Shown: one piece after another, positions 43,781 through 52,593 of the stretch | How positions within the stretch are numbered: the first letter of the stretch is position 1 | Layout: the number at the start of each line of letters is the position of its first letter | From: Ephemerocybe angulata | Taxonomy: Eukaryota; Basidiomycota; Agaricomycetes; Agaricales; Psathyrellaceae | Assembly: GCA_013368325.1 (NCBI GenBank) | Contig: JAACJK010000070.1 | Span: forward strand, 1-64,000 | Direction: 5' to 3' | Length of the DNA: 64,000 bases | The notes under the pieces: model-generated | What the model saw: the letters and a program-made list of their open reading frames with translations, nothing else | Told to the model about the DNA's origin: nothing | Database searches by the model: none | Program-made: the position numbers and the translations under genes

Positions 43781-45232
43781 ATGCTCTCCTCTAGCTGCTT
43801 ATCCGATGTACCTGAGGAGATCTGGCTGCAGATCTTTAAAGCATACCTCGACACTGCGCATGCAGCAGCACTGGCTCCTAACTTGGACCGAAAAACGATG
43901 ATGCCGCTCCATCATGCATTCCTGCATTCCAATCCATTCGTACTCAGCGCCGTATGCAAGGATTGGAGAAGTATTTGTCTCGACAACTCGACCCTTTGGA
44001 GCACGTTGTACCTCTGCTTCTCGACCCATTACGACGACCCGCTGATGCGTCGAAGGGGCGAAGGCCGCCGTCAATTGCTGAAAAAGGTCATCGACGGCAT
44101 GGAGCTTTGGCTTGCCAGGACAAAAAACCAACCTCTATTCATCTCTTTCAACATGCATCTTTCAACCCACCACCCACCTTGCCCTCTAATCAAAGGCAGT
44201 GCACAGCAGATTCAAACCCTCGACATCCGCCTCCCTCCCAGGTGGTACAACGCCTTTGACAAGCTGGAGTTCCCGTTACTTACGACACTGAAGGTTCAAG
44301 TCCCCGGGGTGAAGGTCATCAGTGGTTACCGGACTAGAGGGGCCGACATCGCGGCCCCTCTCGATCTTTCTCAATGCCCCAGACTGTCGAGTGTCGAAGT
44401 GACTGGAATATTCAGCCATAATCAAATCGTGCTTCCCTGGCACCAGATCGTCAAAATTCAATTGTCAGAGGTCGTACCTCGGGACTTGGTGGAGGTCCTG
44501 ACGTTACTCCCCAATATCGAGGAATGTCTGATGGACTTTGGTGATAGTAGCGATTATATGGGACACGACTTTCCAACGGAGAGGGTGCGAGCACGCAACC
44601 TGAAATCCCTTACGCTGAAAAACGTTGGGTACAAGGCGGGTTCCATTCTGAGGATCATTCCCCTTCACCTGTGCCACCTGGGAGTTCTACTGCGCCACAT
44701 TGGCTTTGATGGGGCAGGGTACGAAGAGAGGGACGGAATTTTCGATCATATTCCTCCCTTCTCCGACACACTCCTATCGCTGTCCATCAACCTGTGCCCT
44801 TCCACCAGCAGGGGCCGCGCCAAATATATCGTCTTCCTCTCGCAATTCCGTTCTCTCGTCACCCTGGAGCTGCTCAACACGGAGAAAATGTTATACAACG
44901 ACTTCATCGAAGCGCTCCTCATGGTACCTGGGAGGCTGCCAAACCTCCGCAGTGTTACTATCAACTGGCAATCCGCCTCCAATGTATATGACGATGTTCT
45001 CCTGGCTGCGCTGAGGTTTCGCAGGAATGTCGATGCCGGGCTCAACGTGGGCTCTGAGGAGCCTCCAGCTCCTCATGCCGGGGCAGTTCTAGAGAGGTTT
45101 GAATTGCAATGTTGGTCGGCGGAAGGCAGCGAACCTCCTGGCGCTTCAATCAAACCAGAACTGATGCAGCTCGTCAGGGATGGGCTGAAACTCGAAATCT
45201 TCGATAGAAGAACTGGCCTGTACACTCCATAG
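43781..45232 (+). CDS. F-box domain protein, single exon
   Basis: 483-residue frame. The upstream in-frame stretch from 43589 is open but unlike protein, so the ATG at 43781 (MLSSSCLSDVPEEIWLQIFK) is preferred because the F-box follows at once. F-box hallmarks are V-P-E-E-I-W-L-Q-I-F at residues 9-18 and V-C-K-D-W-R-S-I-C-L-D-N-S-T-L-W-S about 40 residues later. The remainder shows leucine-rich repeats. Probable SCF substrate receptor by family. It ends about 100 bases from the convergent gene's stop. Confidence 0.82.
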   Translation: MLSSSCLSDVPEEIWLQIFKAYLDTAHAAALAPNLDRKTMMPLHHAFLHSNPFVLSAVCKDWRSICLDNSTLWSTLYLCFSTHYDDPLMRRRGEGRRQLLKKVIDGMELWLARTKNQPLFISFNMHLSTHHPPCPLIKGSAQQIQTLDIRLPPRWYNAFDKLEFPLLTTLKVQVPGVKVISGYRTRGADIAAPLDLSQCPRLSSVEVTGIFSHNQIVLPWHQIVKIQLSEVVPRDLVEVLTLLPNIEECLMDFGDSSDYMGHDFPTERVRARNLKSLTLKNVGYKAGSILRIIPLHLCHLGVLLRHIGFDGAGYEERDGIFDHIPPFSDTLLSLSINLCPSTSRGRAKYIVFLSQFRSLVTLELLNTEKMLYNDFIEALLMVPGRLPNLRSVTINWQSASNVYDDVLLAALRFRRNVDAGLNVGSEEPPAPHAGAVLERFELQCWSAEGSEPPGASIKPELMQLVRDGLKLEIFDRRTGLYTP

Positions 45233-45339
45233 GTGCTCTCGATCAAACTCTCGAATGTTGCCCGTGTTGATAGCCATAGGTCAAAGTTAATCGATATTGT
45301 AGTACAAGGAGAGAATGGTCTGGGGCAAGAGTATGATAC

Positions 45340-46823
45340 CTACGAGGTCCTATCGATGTGCAAGATAAATCCTGGTCGACCCAAATATGCTCGTGGGACA
45401 CCCGGCGCGCTCCCTACGCTCACGAACACGGTCTCTGGGCCTGCCGTTCTAAGCCAAGAAGCCACTGCACCTGGCTTGATGGTCGACTGGAATGTGTCTC
45501 CGACCACCAAGCTGTTGAAAACGGAGACATATATGTCGAAGGTTAGGTCGTTCTTGATTCCAATATAGCGTTCCTTGCCAATACCACTTTGCACTGAATA
45601 AGTGGCCTCGGCGGGGAAAACAGACTTGATGCCTAAATAATAATTATCGGCAATTAGACGTATGTTCAAACCAAACAGCGGTTGCCGTCTCGTACCTTGC
45701 CACGCCTCTTCAGAAGGAACCTTCTGGATATGCAGAATCTTTCCAGTACGTGCCAGGAAAGCCTGCGCTGTCTGCCCACCCATAACGCCTTGGATGCTGA
45801 TATGGGCGCTTTCGTCCGTGCGGCGACTCCAGTACTCCGTGCGTTCAGGCCCAATCGACCACTGGCCTGTACTACCCTTTCCCGTTTGGCACGACACAGT
45901 CGCATGTATGTGAGTTTTGAGGTGGTTCATGATGGTGATGTACCCTGAGGCCCCGATGGAGTAGTAGATTGACTGCTCTGGGTATGCGTATGGACCTATG
46001 ATTCCCAATAGCAGATTATCGCGAACTGGTTTGCTGTTTTCCAGTATGATAAGCCTGTCGGCAACGCTATTGACTTCGTTTGTTGAGCTTGCGATACATG
46101 ACCCTAAGCCTGGTGGGAGTGTTAAGTTTCTCTTCCCTTCCGGAGCCACCAAACTTGATCATGTCCGGAAGAACATTCAGTACGACTACTGTGCCCGGCG
46201 AACTCCATAGTAGACCCACCTATAGATTCCGGTTTCTATCTCATTCAAGTCCCAGTAGAACGGCGCCCCATTCGTTACGATGAAGGATGAATCAAGCCCT
46301 GGTGCCATGAGGTAGCTTCCATCGTGCAGAGAGGCCAAGGCGACTCGTCCTGAGCCGCTGGGGTCAGCCTGAATGAGCCACTACACTCGGGGATGTGTGA
46401 GTACTAAGTAGTTTTCTCGTATCAAAACTTCACCAACCTGTTGCTGCCTAGTCCCAGAGAACTTGCTTGAGGTGACTAATTGGGTTGAGCCCTGGTCAGA
46501 AGCTTACTTTAAGAGATCCGGTCTGTAGGTACGCACCGGTTGGACTCTCGCTCGCGTCGAGGATAGCGCCCTCTAAGTTGCTGATGAACTGCGGACCATC
46601 TATACAGTGTGATAAGGTTGTGAGCGCGCCTGAGCATTACCTTGGTATACTACGTAGAAGTATAAAAGCGACACCTACGAAAAGGACTGGCGTTCACCCG
46701 TCGATGCGAGCTCCTGTCTTGTCCAGGCTCGACCGTTGCTAGCGTCCAGTATCCGTCATTGCATTTGATAGGCCGCTTAGCGATGGCTCACATACGAGGT
46801 ATGAGGAAGGATTCTCCGGTCAT
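45340..46823 (-). CDS. unrecognised beta-rich protein with two internal repeats (paralogue A)
   Basis: Start ATG at 46823: a 28-base first exon (46823-46796), a 57-base GTATGT..CTAG intron, then exon 46738-46679. The downstream pieces match paralogue B at 47237-48629. N-terminal part: G-P-Q-F-I-S-N-L-E-G, then Q-Q-W-L-I-Q-A-D and V-A-L-A-S-x-x-D-G, which resembles a beta-trefoil (ricin-B-like) repeat with its Q-x-W. The C-terminal two thirds hold two copies of a domain of about 75 residues with N-x-L-x-x-x-I-Y-V, W-x-R and a closing G-x-I-L-x-I. No signal peptide or membrane segment. Function unknown. Close to gene B in tandem, so the pair arose by duplication. Confidence 0.68.
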
Positions 46824-47236
46824 TGGAACGAGATGAGATAAGTATGCGAAGATGGGAGTTGTGAATAAGGTCGATGAGGACTGCGGCGAGGGATTGATCG
46901 ACAACAGCTTTTCATTACGTAGGCGAGCCCACAGTGTCGTGACAGTTATTTCCATCCTTGACTCTATCCTCAAATTTTCATGGCAGCTGGGGGCCCGATT
47001 ACTGGGAAGGAGCACTCGGTGGGCCGCAAGTTGCCCTCACATATCGTTTGAAGAATTGGGATGATGCAACTTGATAATGTCGTTTGATCACTTGGGAGCA
47101 GTGATGGCTATCATAAATAAGCGCCCGCAGGCAATGGTTTCTGCGACATTGCATCCTTCGATAGAACCGTAAGCGGGTATAGCACGAGTATTCTGAGAGT
47201 AACAGTTATATTTGCGATTAATAGTTGGTTTGTACA
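46824..47236. other. intergenic between paralogues A and B
   Basis: Promoter of gene A. Contains the GGGCGCTTA motif at 47118-47126. No other gene. Confidence 0.5.
47118..47126 (-). promoter_or_regulatory. GGGCGCTTA motif, copy 3
   Basis: Perfect 9-mer on the minus strand (continuing TTTA), 295 bases upstream of gene A's ATG and in the same orientation. Confidence 0.45.
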
Positions 47237-48629
47237 TCATTTCAAGCTATCAATATTCAGTATGAACCCTGGACGGCCCAGATAAGCGCGGGGGACTCCC
47301 GGAGAGCTCCCGACGCTCACAAAGACTATCTCTGGATTGGGCCTGTACCAAGATTCCAGGCTGTTTGGAGATAGAGTGTACTGGGAGGTGTTTCCTCCCT
47401 GGATGCTGCTAAAGACCGAGACATATATGTCGAACTTCAATTTGTTCTTGATACCGATATATTTCTCCTTGCCGCTGGTATGAGGCGTGTATGACGCATC
47501 CTTTGCAGCTACCGACTTGATACCTGGGGTATTGAGAGAGTTATGTCAAAATTTTGTCTGCGTATGATTCTAGCGTATGCACCACGTACCTTCCCAAGCC
47601 AGCTCTGTGGGCAACTTCTGCACATGGAGGATTTTCCCCAAACGCGCGGGGTACGTCTGCGCGCTTTGACCAGCGATGCTCCCCGGTATACTGACGTGGG
47701 CAATCTCATCCTTAGAGCGGCGCCAATATTGAGATTTTCCCGGCTCGATCGTCCATTGCGCCGCGTTCCCTGTCAGTCCCGAAATTGCGACGTAGATGGC
47801 TGTTTCCAGGTGGTTCATAACATTCACCCGGCCTTCATCACCCACGCTATGGTACACTTCCTGGTCTGGATAAGCGTATGGCCCAATACTACCGCTTCGC
47901 AAGTCGTGCATTATTTTGCTGGTGTTCTCCAGAATTAGAAGTCGCCAACTGGGGTCAGTGCCTTCGATGGCCCACTCCCCCGGAAACCTTGCAGAGCATC
48001 GGCCCAATTCCGATGGAAGCGTCAGCCTGCGCTGTCCTATGGGAGACGCGAGACTTTGAGTGTTGCATAATAGCAATGTAAGCCTAGTTTATAAGCCAAT
48101 GTAAATTGAATCTCACCTGTATATTCCAGGACCTTCCTGTTGTAACTCCCAGTAGAAAGGTGTCCTACTCGGAACGACGAAAGTGGAACCAATACCAAGC
48201 TCTTTGAGATATCTTCCGTCATTCATGGACGCTAGAGCGACCTTTCCCGAGCCATTGGGGTCTGCCTGGATTAGCCACTAAAGTCGAAGGCCAGTTCAGA
48301 AAGGGTAGTATCAGGCTTCGAAACGATGCTGACCTGCTGGTTCTTGCCTCCGGTGAACCTTTTGCAGTTGATACCAATAGTAGCGATTTCGCTCGCTTCG
48401 AGCACTCCACCCTCCAAATTCGTAATGAACTGCGGTCCATCTGTGATAATCACACTTTGAGAAGGCTTCTGTACATGTGAAGAGGAAGAAACGTACGGAA
48501 GTGGCTCGCATCTACTCGACGGTAGGCGCCTCCACCTGGTCCTGGCTCTGCGCTCTCGAACGTCGGAACCTCCCAGTGGTCGACAACGGGGTTGTCTGAT
48601 TTCTTGCCGCGTCTCCGTTTGTGTACCAT
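47237..48629 (-). CDS. unrecognised beta-rich protein with two internal repeats (paralogue B)
   Basis: ATG at 48629 starts a basic N-terminus (MVHKRRRGKKSDNP). Exons joined by GT..AG give the same layout as gene A: H-G-P-Q-F-I-T-N-L-E-G-G, Q-Q-W-L-I-Q-A-D-P-N-G-S-G-K-V-A-L-A-S, F-Y-W-E-L, then repeat 1 (V-N-V-M-N-H-L..I-Y-V-A-I-S) and repeat 2 (I-G-I-K-N-K-L..I-Y-V-S-V-F), each ending G-x-I-L-x-(V/I). The stop is TGA/TAG-type at 47237. One intron present in A (near the T-S-S-K-F-S segment) is absent here. No signal peptide; the protein is probably intracellular. Family not recognised; a lectin-like role is possible from the Q-x-W trefoil hint but not shown. Confidence 0.7.
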
Positions 48630-48939
48630 AATCCGGTTAGAAATATGCTAAGGGTCAGGTGTGTGGCCTTGGGGCTGAGGTGGAGAAAGAAAGGAGGGCG
48701 ATGGTGAGAAGTGAGAAGCGCTCCAGAAGGTTCGGTTTGTGTACACTTTGAATGTATTACGTAGATTAGCACGTGCGGCTACAGTCCTCTGTCATTCCGA
48801 CTCTTGATTTTTTGTTAAGTAAACCGGTTGGAGGAAGCGTCCAAGGTTGATGCAAATAGTTACGATAGGATGACGCAAATATGCGACTCATTACTGGACA
48901 ATGCTGTTCAGGAAGTTTGAGCATTGCTTGGACCGTAAA

Positions 48940-48948
48940 TAAGCGCCC
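48940..48948 (-). promoter_or_regulatory. GGGCGCTTA motif, copy 4
   Basis: Perfect 9-mer on the minus strand (continuing TTTA), 311 bases upstream of gene B's ATG, same orientation. Confidence 0.45.
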
Positions 48949-49082
48949 ATCTGATGTTGTCATACACAACGAGAAAAAAAGGTCGGTAAAGGTACTGTAC
49001 GTGCGAAGGACTGTATTAGAGCGCGAAATACATCACTCAAAAGATATGATGTGACATTCATAGTCACGTCGTGTCGCCAGAA

Positions 49083-49091
49083 TAAGCGCCC
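49083..49091 (-). promoter_or_regulatory. GGGCGCTTA motif, copy 5
   Basis: Perfect 9-mer on the minus strand (continuing TTC), 454 bases upstream of gene B's ATG, same orientation. Confidence 0.4.
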
Positions 49092-49304
49092 AGGCGGGTA
49101 CTACTTGGTACTACTTAGTGCACCATGAGCACTTGCAAGCGCGCGTCGGGTCTTGAGCAGATGGGCTCGTACCTTGAGGAATGCAGCACGCCTGAAACTT
49201 CAAGCAAAACATATCTTCTCAATGAGCTCGGTTATATGTTGGGGGCCCCAATCTATCCATCGTAGAGGCACCCGATGGGCGGTTACGAACTACTTTCATT
49301 TTAT

Positions 49305-49422
49305 GGCCGCCTGGCGCAATGGTTAGCGCGTTTGACTTCGACGACGTCGAGAGAGTTACGACTCTTCAAACTGGTTTACGATTGGCATCAAAAGGTTGCA
49401 GGTTCGAGTCCTGCGGTGGTCG
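49305..49422 (+). tRNA. tRNA-Arg(UCG) with a 45-base intron
   Basis: Full cloverleaf: acceptor GGCCGCC with GGTGGTC (two G-U pairs), D stem GCGC/GCGC, anticodon stem TTTGA/TCAAA, T stem GCAGG/CCTGC with loop TTCGAGT. The anticodon TCG is at 49338-49340, and the intron runs 49342-49386, just after position 37 as in eukaryotic tRNAs. Mature length is 73. The A box (tggcgcaatgg) and B box (ggttcgagtcc) are perfect. A run of six T at 49432-49437 is the likely Pol III terminator. A second related gene lies at 56035. Confidence 0.9.
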
Positions 49423-49431
49423 TTTTGCCCC

Positions 49432-49437
49432 TTTTTT
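49432..49437 (+). terminator. Pol III T-run terminator
   Basis: Six consecutive T about ten bases after the tRNA 3' end. Confidence 0.7.
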
Positions 49438-49653
49438 GCTCCAAGAATACTTCTATCTTCATGGTGCTATTTCACCATGCTAAAGTTGCAGACCCAGTTT
49501 TCTGAAGTGCCATCTCCGAGTCTCACGTGCGTCGGGCACTCTGTGATGCTACAAATTACAATGGGGTCACTGCAGGCTTGGCCCAAAGGGCCGCCTCCGT
49601 GCTCTCCGCACTCTCGTCCCTTGTTGCAAAGTGAATGCGAGATGGTACCTCAT

Positions 49654-51176
49654 TTAGCTGGAGTGAGTGCTGATGATGCAAAGTTCCCATGCGATATACC
49701 CCGTCCTGCGTATTTTCAGCGCCCCTCTGCCCCCACTCCCGAAGGTGGAGAAGCATGTGAGTCGAAAGAATGGCGTGAAGGACTGCTTGAGGTCTATAGA
49801 GGGATTATCAAGCCTGCTCAGTAATCAGTCCCTCAAGCTCAATACTATGAACATACTGTACGATTATCGAGCTATAGTGCTCTGGCGCCCTGAAGCATAC
49901 GACGATGTTCAGAATTGCAAATACTAGGGCCCGTTAGAACTCGAGTTGATGAAGATGGCCCCTATACGCACGCGACATGAAAAGGAAGTAAACCACGCTG
50001 TCTCTATAGAAAAGCGTCAAAAGTCCGTTGCTGAACCCAGATTGCTGATGCTTTCGAAGCGCGATATACACCATGAAGGCCATCGAGGCTAGAAGTAGGG
50101 ATCAGATGTAGTGGAGGTGATTGCAGACTGGGATACCCACCAACAATATTCGCAAGTAGCAGGGAGAACGCAATTCCCAGCCGGGAAACGTCGCCAGCGA
50201 CAGGCACACATCCGACATCATACTCTGGATATGTTGTGTCTGTATGTATGCGCATCAGGATTGCAGCGTATCAGAGAAGGGCCCGGAGCGGTTAGGAAAA
50301 GCAACTGTCCTATGCACGCACATTTAACCGTCCTAATTGCCAGTGATATCAGAACAAAGGCCGCCGATAGTATTGCCTATACATAAAACTCAGGTGATCA
50401 GAGTGCCCGTATTATCAGGCTGGTGGGGAGAGCGAGTCACCGTGCATTGGACGACGAGGTACAACATAATTCTCCTTCGTTGGCCAGAAAAGGCGTAGAC
50501 GCGGTAGTAGAGAATGGCTGGAGATAGGTGTCAAGAACGACCGACTTTTCCAAAACCATCTTGTCCAACCTTCAGATCCTGCAACGAGCGCATTTATGGA
50601 GACTGTCGATATCTTCAACTTCCGAGAAGTGGTGCCCGGCACCTTTAGCTATAACTCACAATCGACTCTGTCCATCACTCGTTTACAGTCCTCAGGTGTT
50701 ATATCGGCGCGAAGGGCATCTGGAAACCGGGAGCCTGCGATGAGCGCTGACTTCAGGGGATTCAGGCTTGTTACTCACATAATGAGAAGCCCACGTGTAC
50801 CAATAGGTAGTACCGCAGGCAGAAGAATAGTACCTTCGGGATGCTAAGCTTTGCTCCCCACATGTACTGAATCTCGTCGGGGAGCGTACGGACATAATCT
50901 GCCAGCTAATATAACCGGGGCGCCGTCATTGAATCGGATATATATTCTCCTTGAAGGAAATCAACTCACCACGAGAGTATCTCCGGCAACAGCCTGCGCC
51001 GGTGGTGTGATAGGTTGAGGAGAAGGCACTGAGCAGAAATCGAGTACGCACGAGGTACTGCAACTGGGTTAGCCCTGCTGCGTCAAGAGCTGAAGTAACC
51101 GACTCACATTTGTAGTTCGTGTCGCTATAATCGACGAGAAAATGGTGCTATCCACGCCCCCAGATATCGTCGACAT
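49654..51176 (-). CDS. DUF6533-type multi-pass membrane protein
   Basis: ATG at 51176 (MSTISGGVDSTIFSSIIATR). Several short exons follow: the DUF6533 signature (A-V-A-G-D-T-L-V-V, then D-Y-V-R-T-L-P-D-E-I-Q-Y-M-W, then K-V-L-F-F-C-L-R-Y), a segment with A-I-L-Y-Y-R-V-Y-A-F-S-G, an A-I-L-S-A-A-F-V-L-I-S-L helix, G-C-V-P-V-x-G then L-G-I-A-F-S-L-L-L-A-N-I-V, and M-V-Y-I-A-L-R-K-H..T-L-F-Y-R-D-S. The reading reaches TAA at 49654. Such proteins have about seven hydrophobic segments and no known function; they form large families in mushrooms. A truncated sister gene lies just upstream. Confidence 0.7.
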
Positions 51177-51276
51177 GGACTTGTTGAACACCGGTGAAAG
51201 GAATCAGGATACAGACGATCCGCAGCAAAGCGCTGGTCCTTTCTAAATGACATGCCCCAAGCCTCGGGGCCCGGGA

Positions 51277-52132
51277 CTATGTCCCGACTCGTACTCGTCT
51301 GGCGTCATCTCGGGCATCCAGGCTTGGGTGCATGATCAAGGAAGAAGCAAACTGCGAGATGGTGTTCGCTTCGAGTCGCTTCGTGATGTGAAAATTCACA
51401 TCAGTCAGACTCCGAGTCTGGCTGATAGGCAGAATGAGATGCCCAAGAGCAGTACGCTCCCCTGAGCTGGTAGACAACCTGCAACGGCAACGGACTCAAC
51501 TGGGCATGCGGTCATACCAGTCTCAATAAGCACAGGGTATCTTGGGAAGAAAGCAAACTGCTACGTACATCTGACTGTTTTCAGAAGCATCACGACGAGG
51601 GTAAACATCGCTGCCATCGTCAAGTCTGGAGACCATCTTCAAACGACACAAATGGATCATGGGAAAGAGGCCCGGATAAGATCAAGGCGAGACGAGAATC
51701 TCACACATGGAAAACGCAACGTTGACGAGGAGCCCGTACCGCAGCCCGAAGAAGAGTATCTTCAGGATGCCAAACTGAGCAGGCCACATGTAGTTTACCT
51801 GGGGTTTCGTGTTAGTTGTAAGTAGACACGAAAATCGTCTTGGAGGTGCCCGTGCCTCATTGGCATCGGGTAGGCTGTATAGGTATACATCCGCGACCTG
51901 GACGACCATAGTCTATGAGTCCCATTGGCTGGTGTAGGGGTTAATGAAGCTTACGATGACGGCACTTCCAGCTACAGACTAAAGTAGGATACTTCCGGGG
52001 TCAGAGTTAGAGAGGATACGTCTGTTACGAACGAGGTACTGAGGTAAGATTAGCAAGGCCGATGATATCACAGTGGAAGCAGTCACTCACATTCGACAAG
52101 AGCGACGCGTACAGCAGCCTTTCGATGTCCAT
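51277..52132 (-). pseudogene. decayed DUF6533-type gene
   Basis: Parallels the neighbour: M-D-I-E-R-L-L-Y, then S-V-A-G-S-A-V-I, then V-A-D-V-Y-L-Y-S-L-P-D-A-N-E and N-Y-M-W..K-I-L-F-F-G-L-R-Y. The segment encoding the third and fourth hydrophobic helices is missing: only about 100 bases lie between the R-Y block and the next helix (M-A-A-M-F-T-L-V-V-M-L-L), against about 400 in the sister. The C-terminal part is not recoverable in frame. An extra 57-base insertion at 51799-51855 looks like an intron with a GC donor. Read as a tandem copy losing its coding capacity. Confidence 0.55.
51385..51426. repeat. overlapping inverted repeats
   Basis: GATGTGAA-aa-TTCACATC (51385-51402) has perfect 8-base arms. 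ATCAGTCAGACTC-c-GAGTCTGGCTGAT (51400-51426) has 13-base arms with one mismatch. They overlap by three bases within the decayed gene. Confidence 0.85.
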
Positions 52133-52593
52133 GTTAGCGGTTAGTAGTAAGTAGCCTTCAAGCACCAGAGAATGTTGAATGAGGGTGACTGGGCAAGCCG
52201 TCAGCTATATAAACGACCATGTACATGGCTGAGCTCATGCCCGAGTCACCGTGCAACGTTTACCCTGACCCTGACCGTACCGTGTCCTAGTCATGCCTAA
52301 AGGATGTCTGAAGACTCCGAACTGGGGAAAATGCAGTGCTCCAAGCTAAACAAAATAGGCGCCAAGAGTCGAACAACGGTCAATATCTAATAAAGATAGG
52401 ATGTAAAAAGAATCTAGGGCACCAACAAAACATATTCATACAAGCCCCCGAAGCTTCACATAGTGTATGAACCGAGAAGAAAATCGATAGAGATGGGGTG
52501 TGCCTATTGGCCATGATCGTGACGGAAACAGAGTCTTTAGTAGTCGAACTCAAACGCACTGTCTAAGAAAGCCAACGATCCACACTACTCAGG
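52133..52593. other. intergenic
   Basis: Upstream of the decayed DUF6533 gene and downstream of the protease gene. No gene or repeat seen. Confidence 0.55.

Larger units (their letters stand above)
48630..49304. other. intergenic with two GGGCGCTTA motifs
   Basis: Promoter of gene B, ahead of a tRNA on the opposite strand. Two copies of the motif; no gene seen. Confidence 0.5.
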
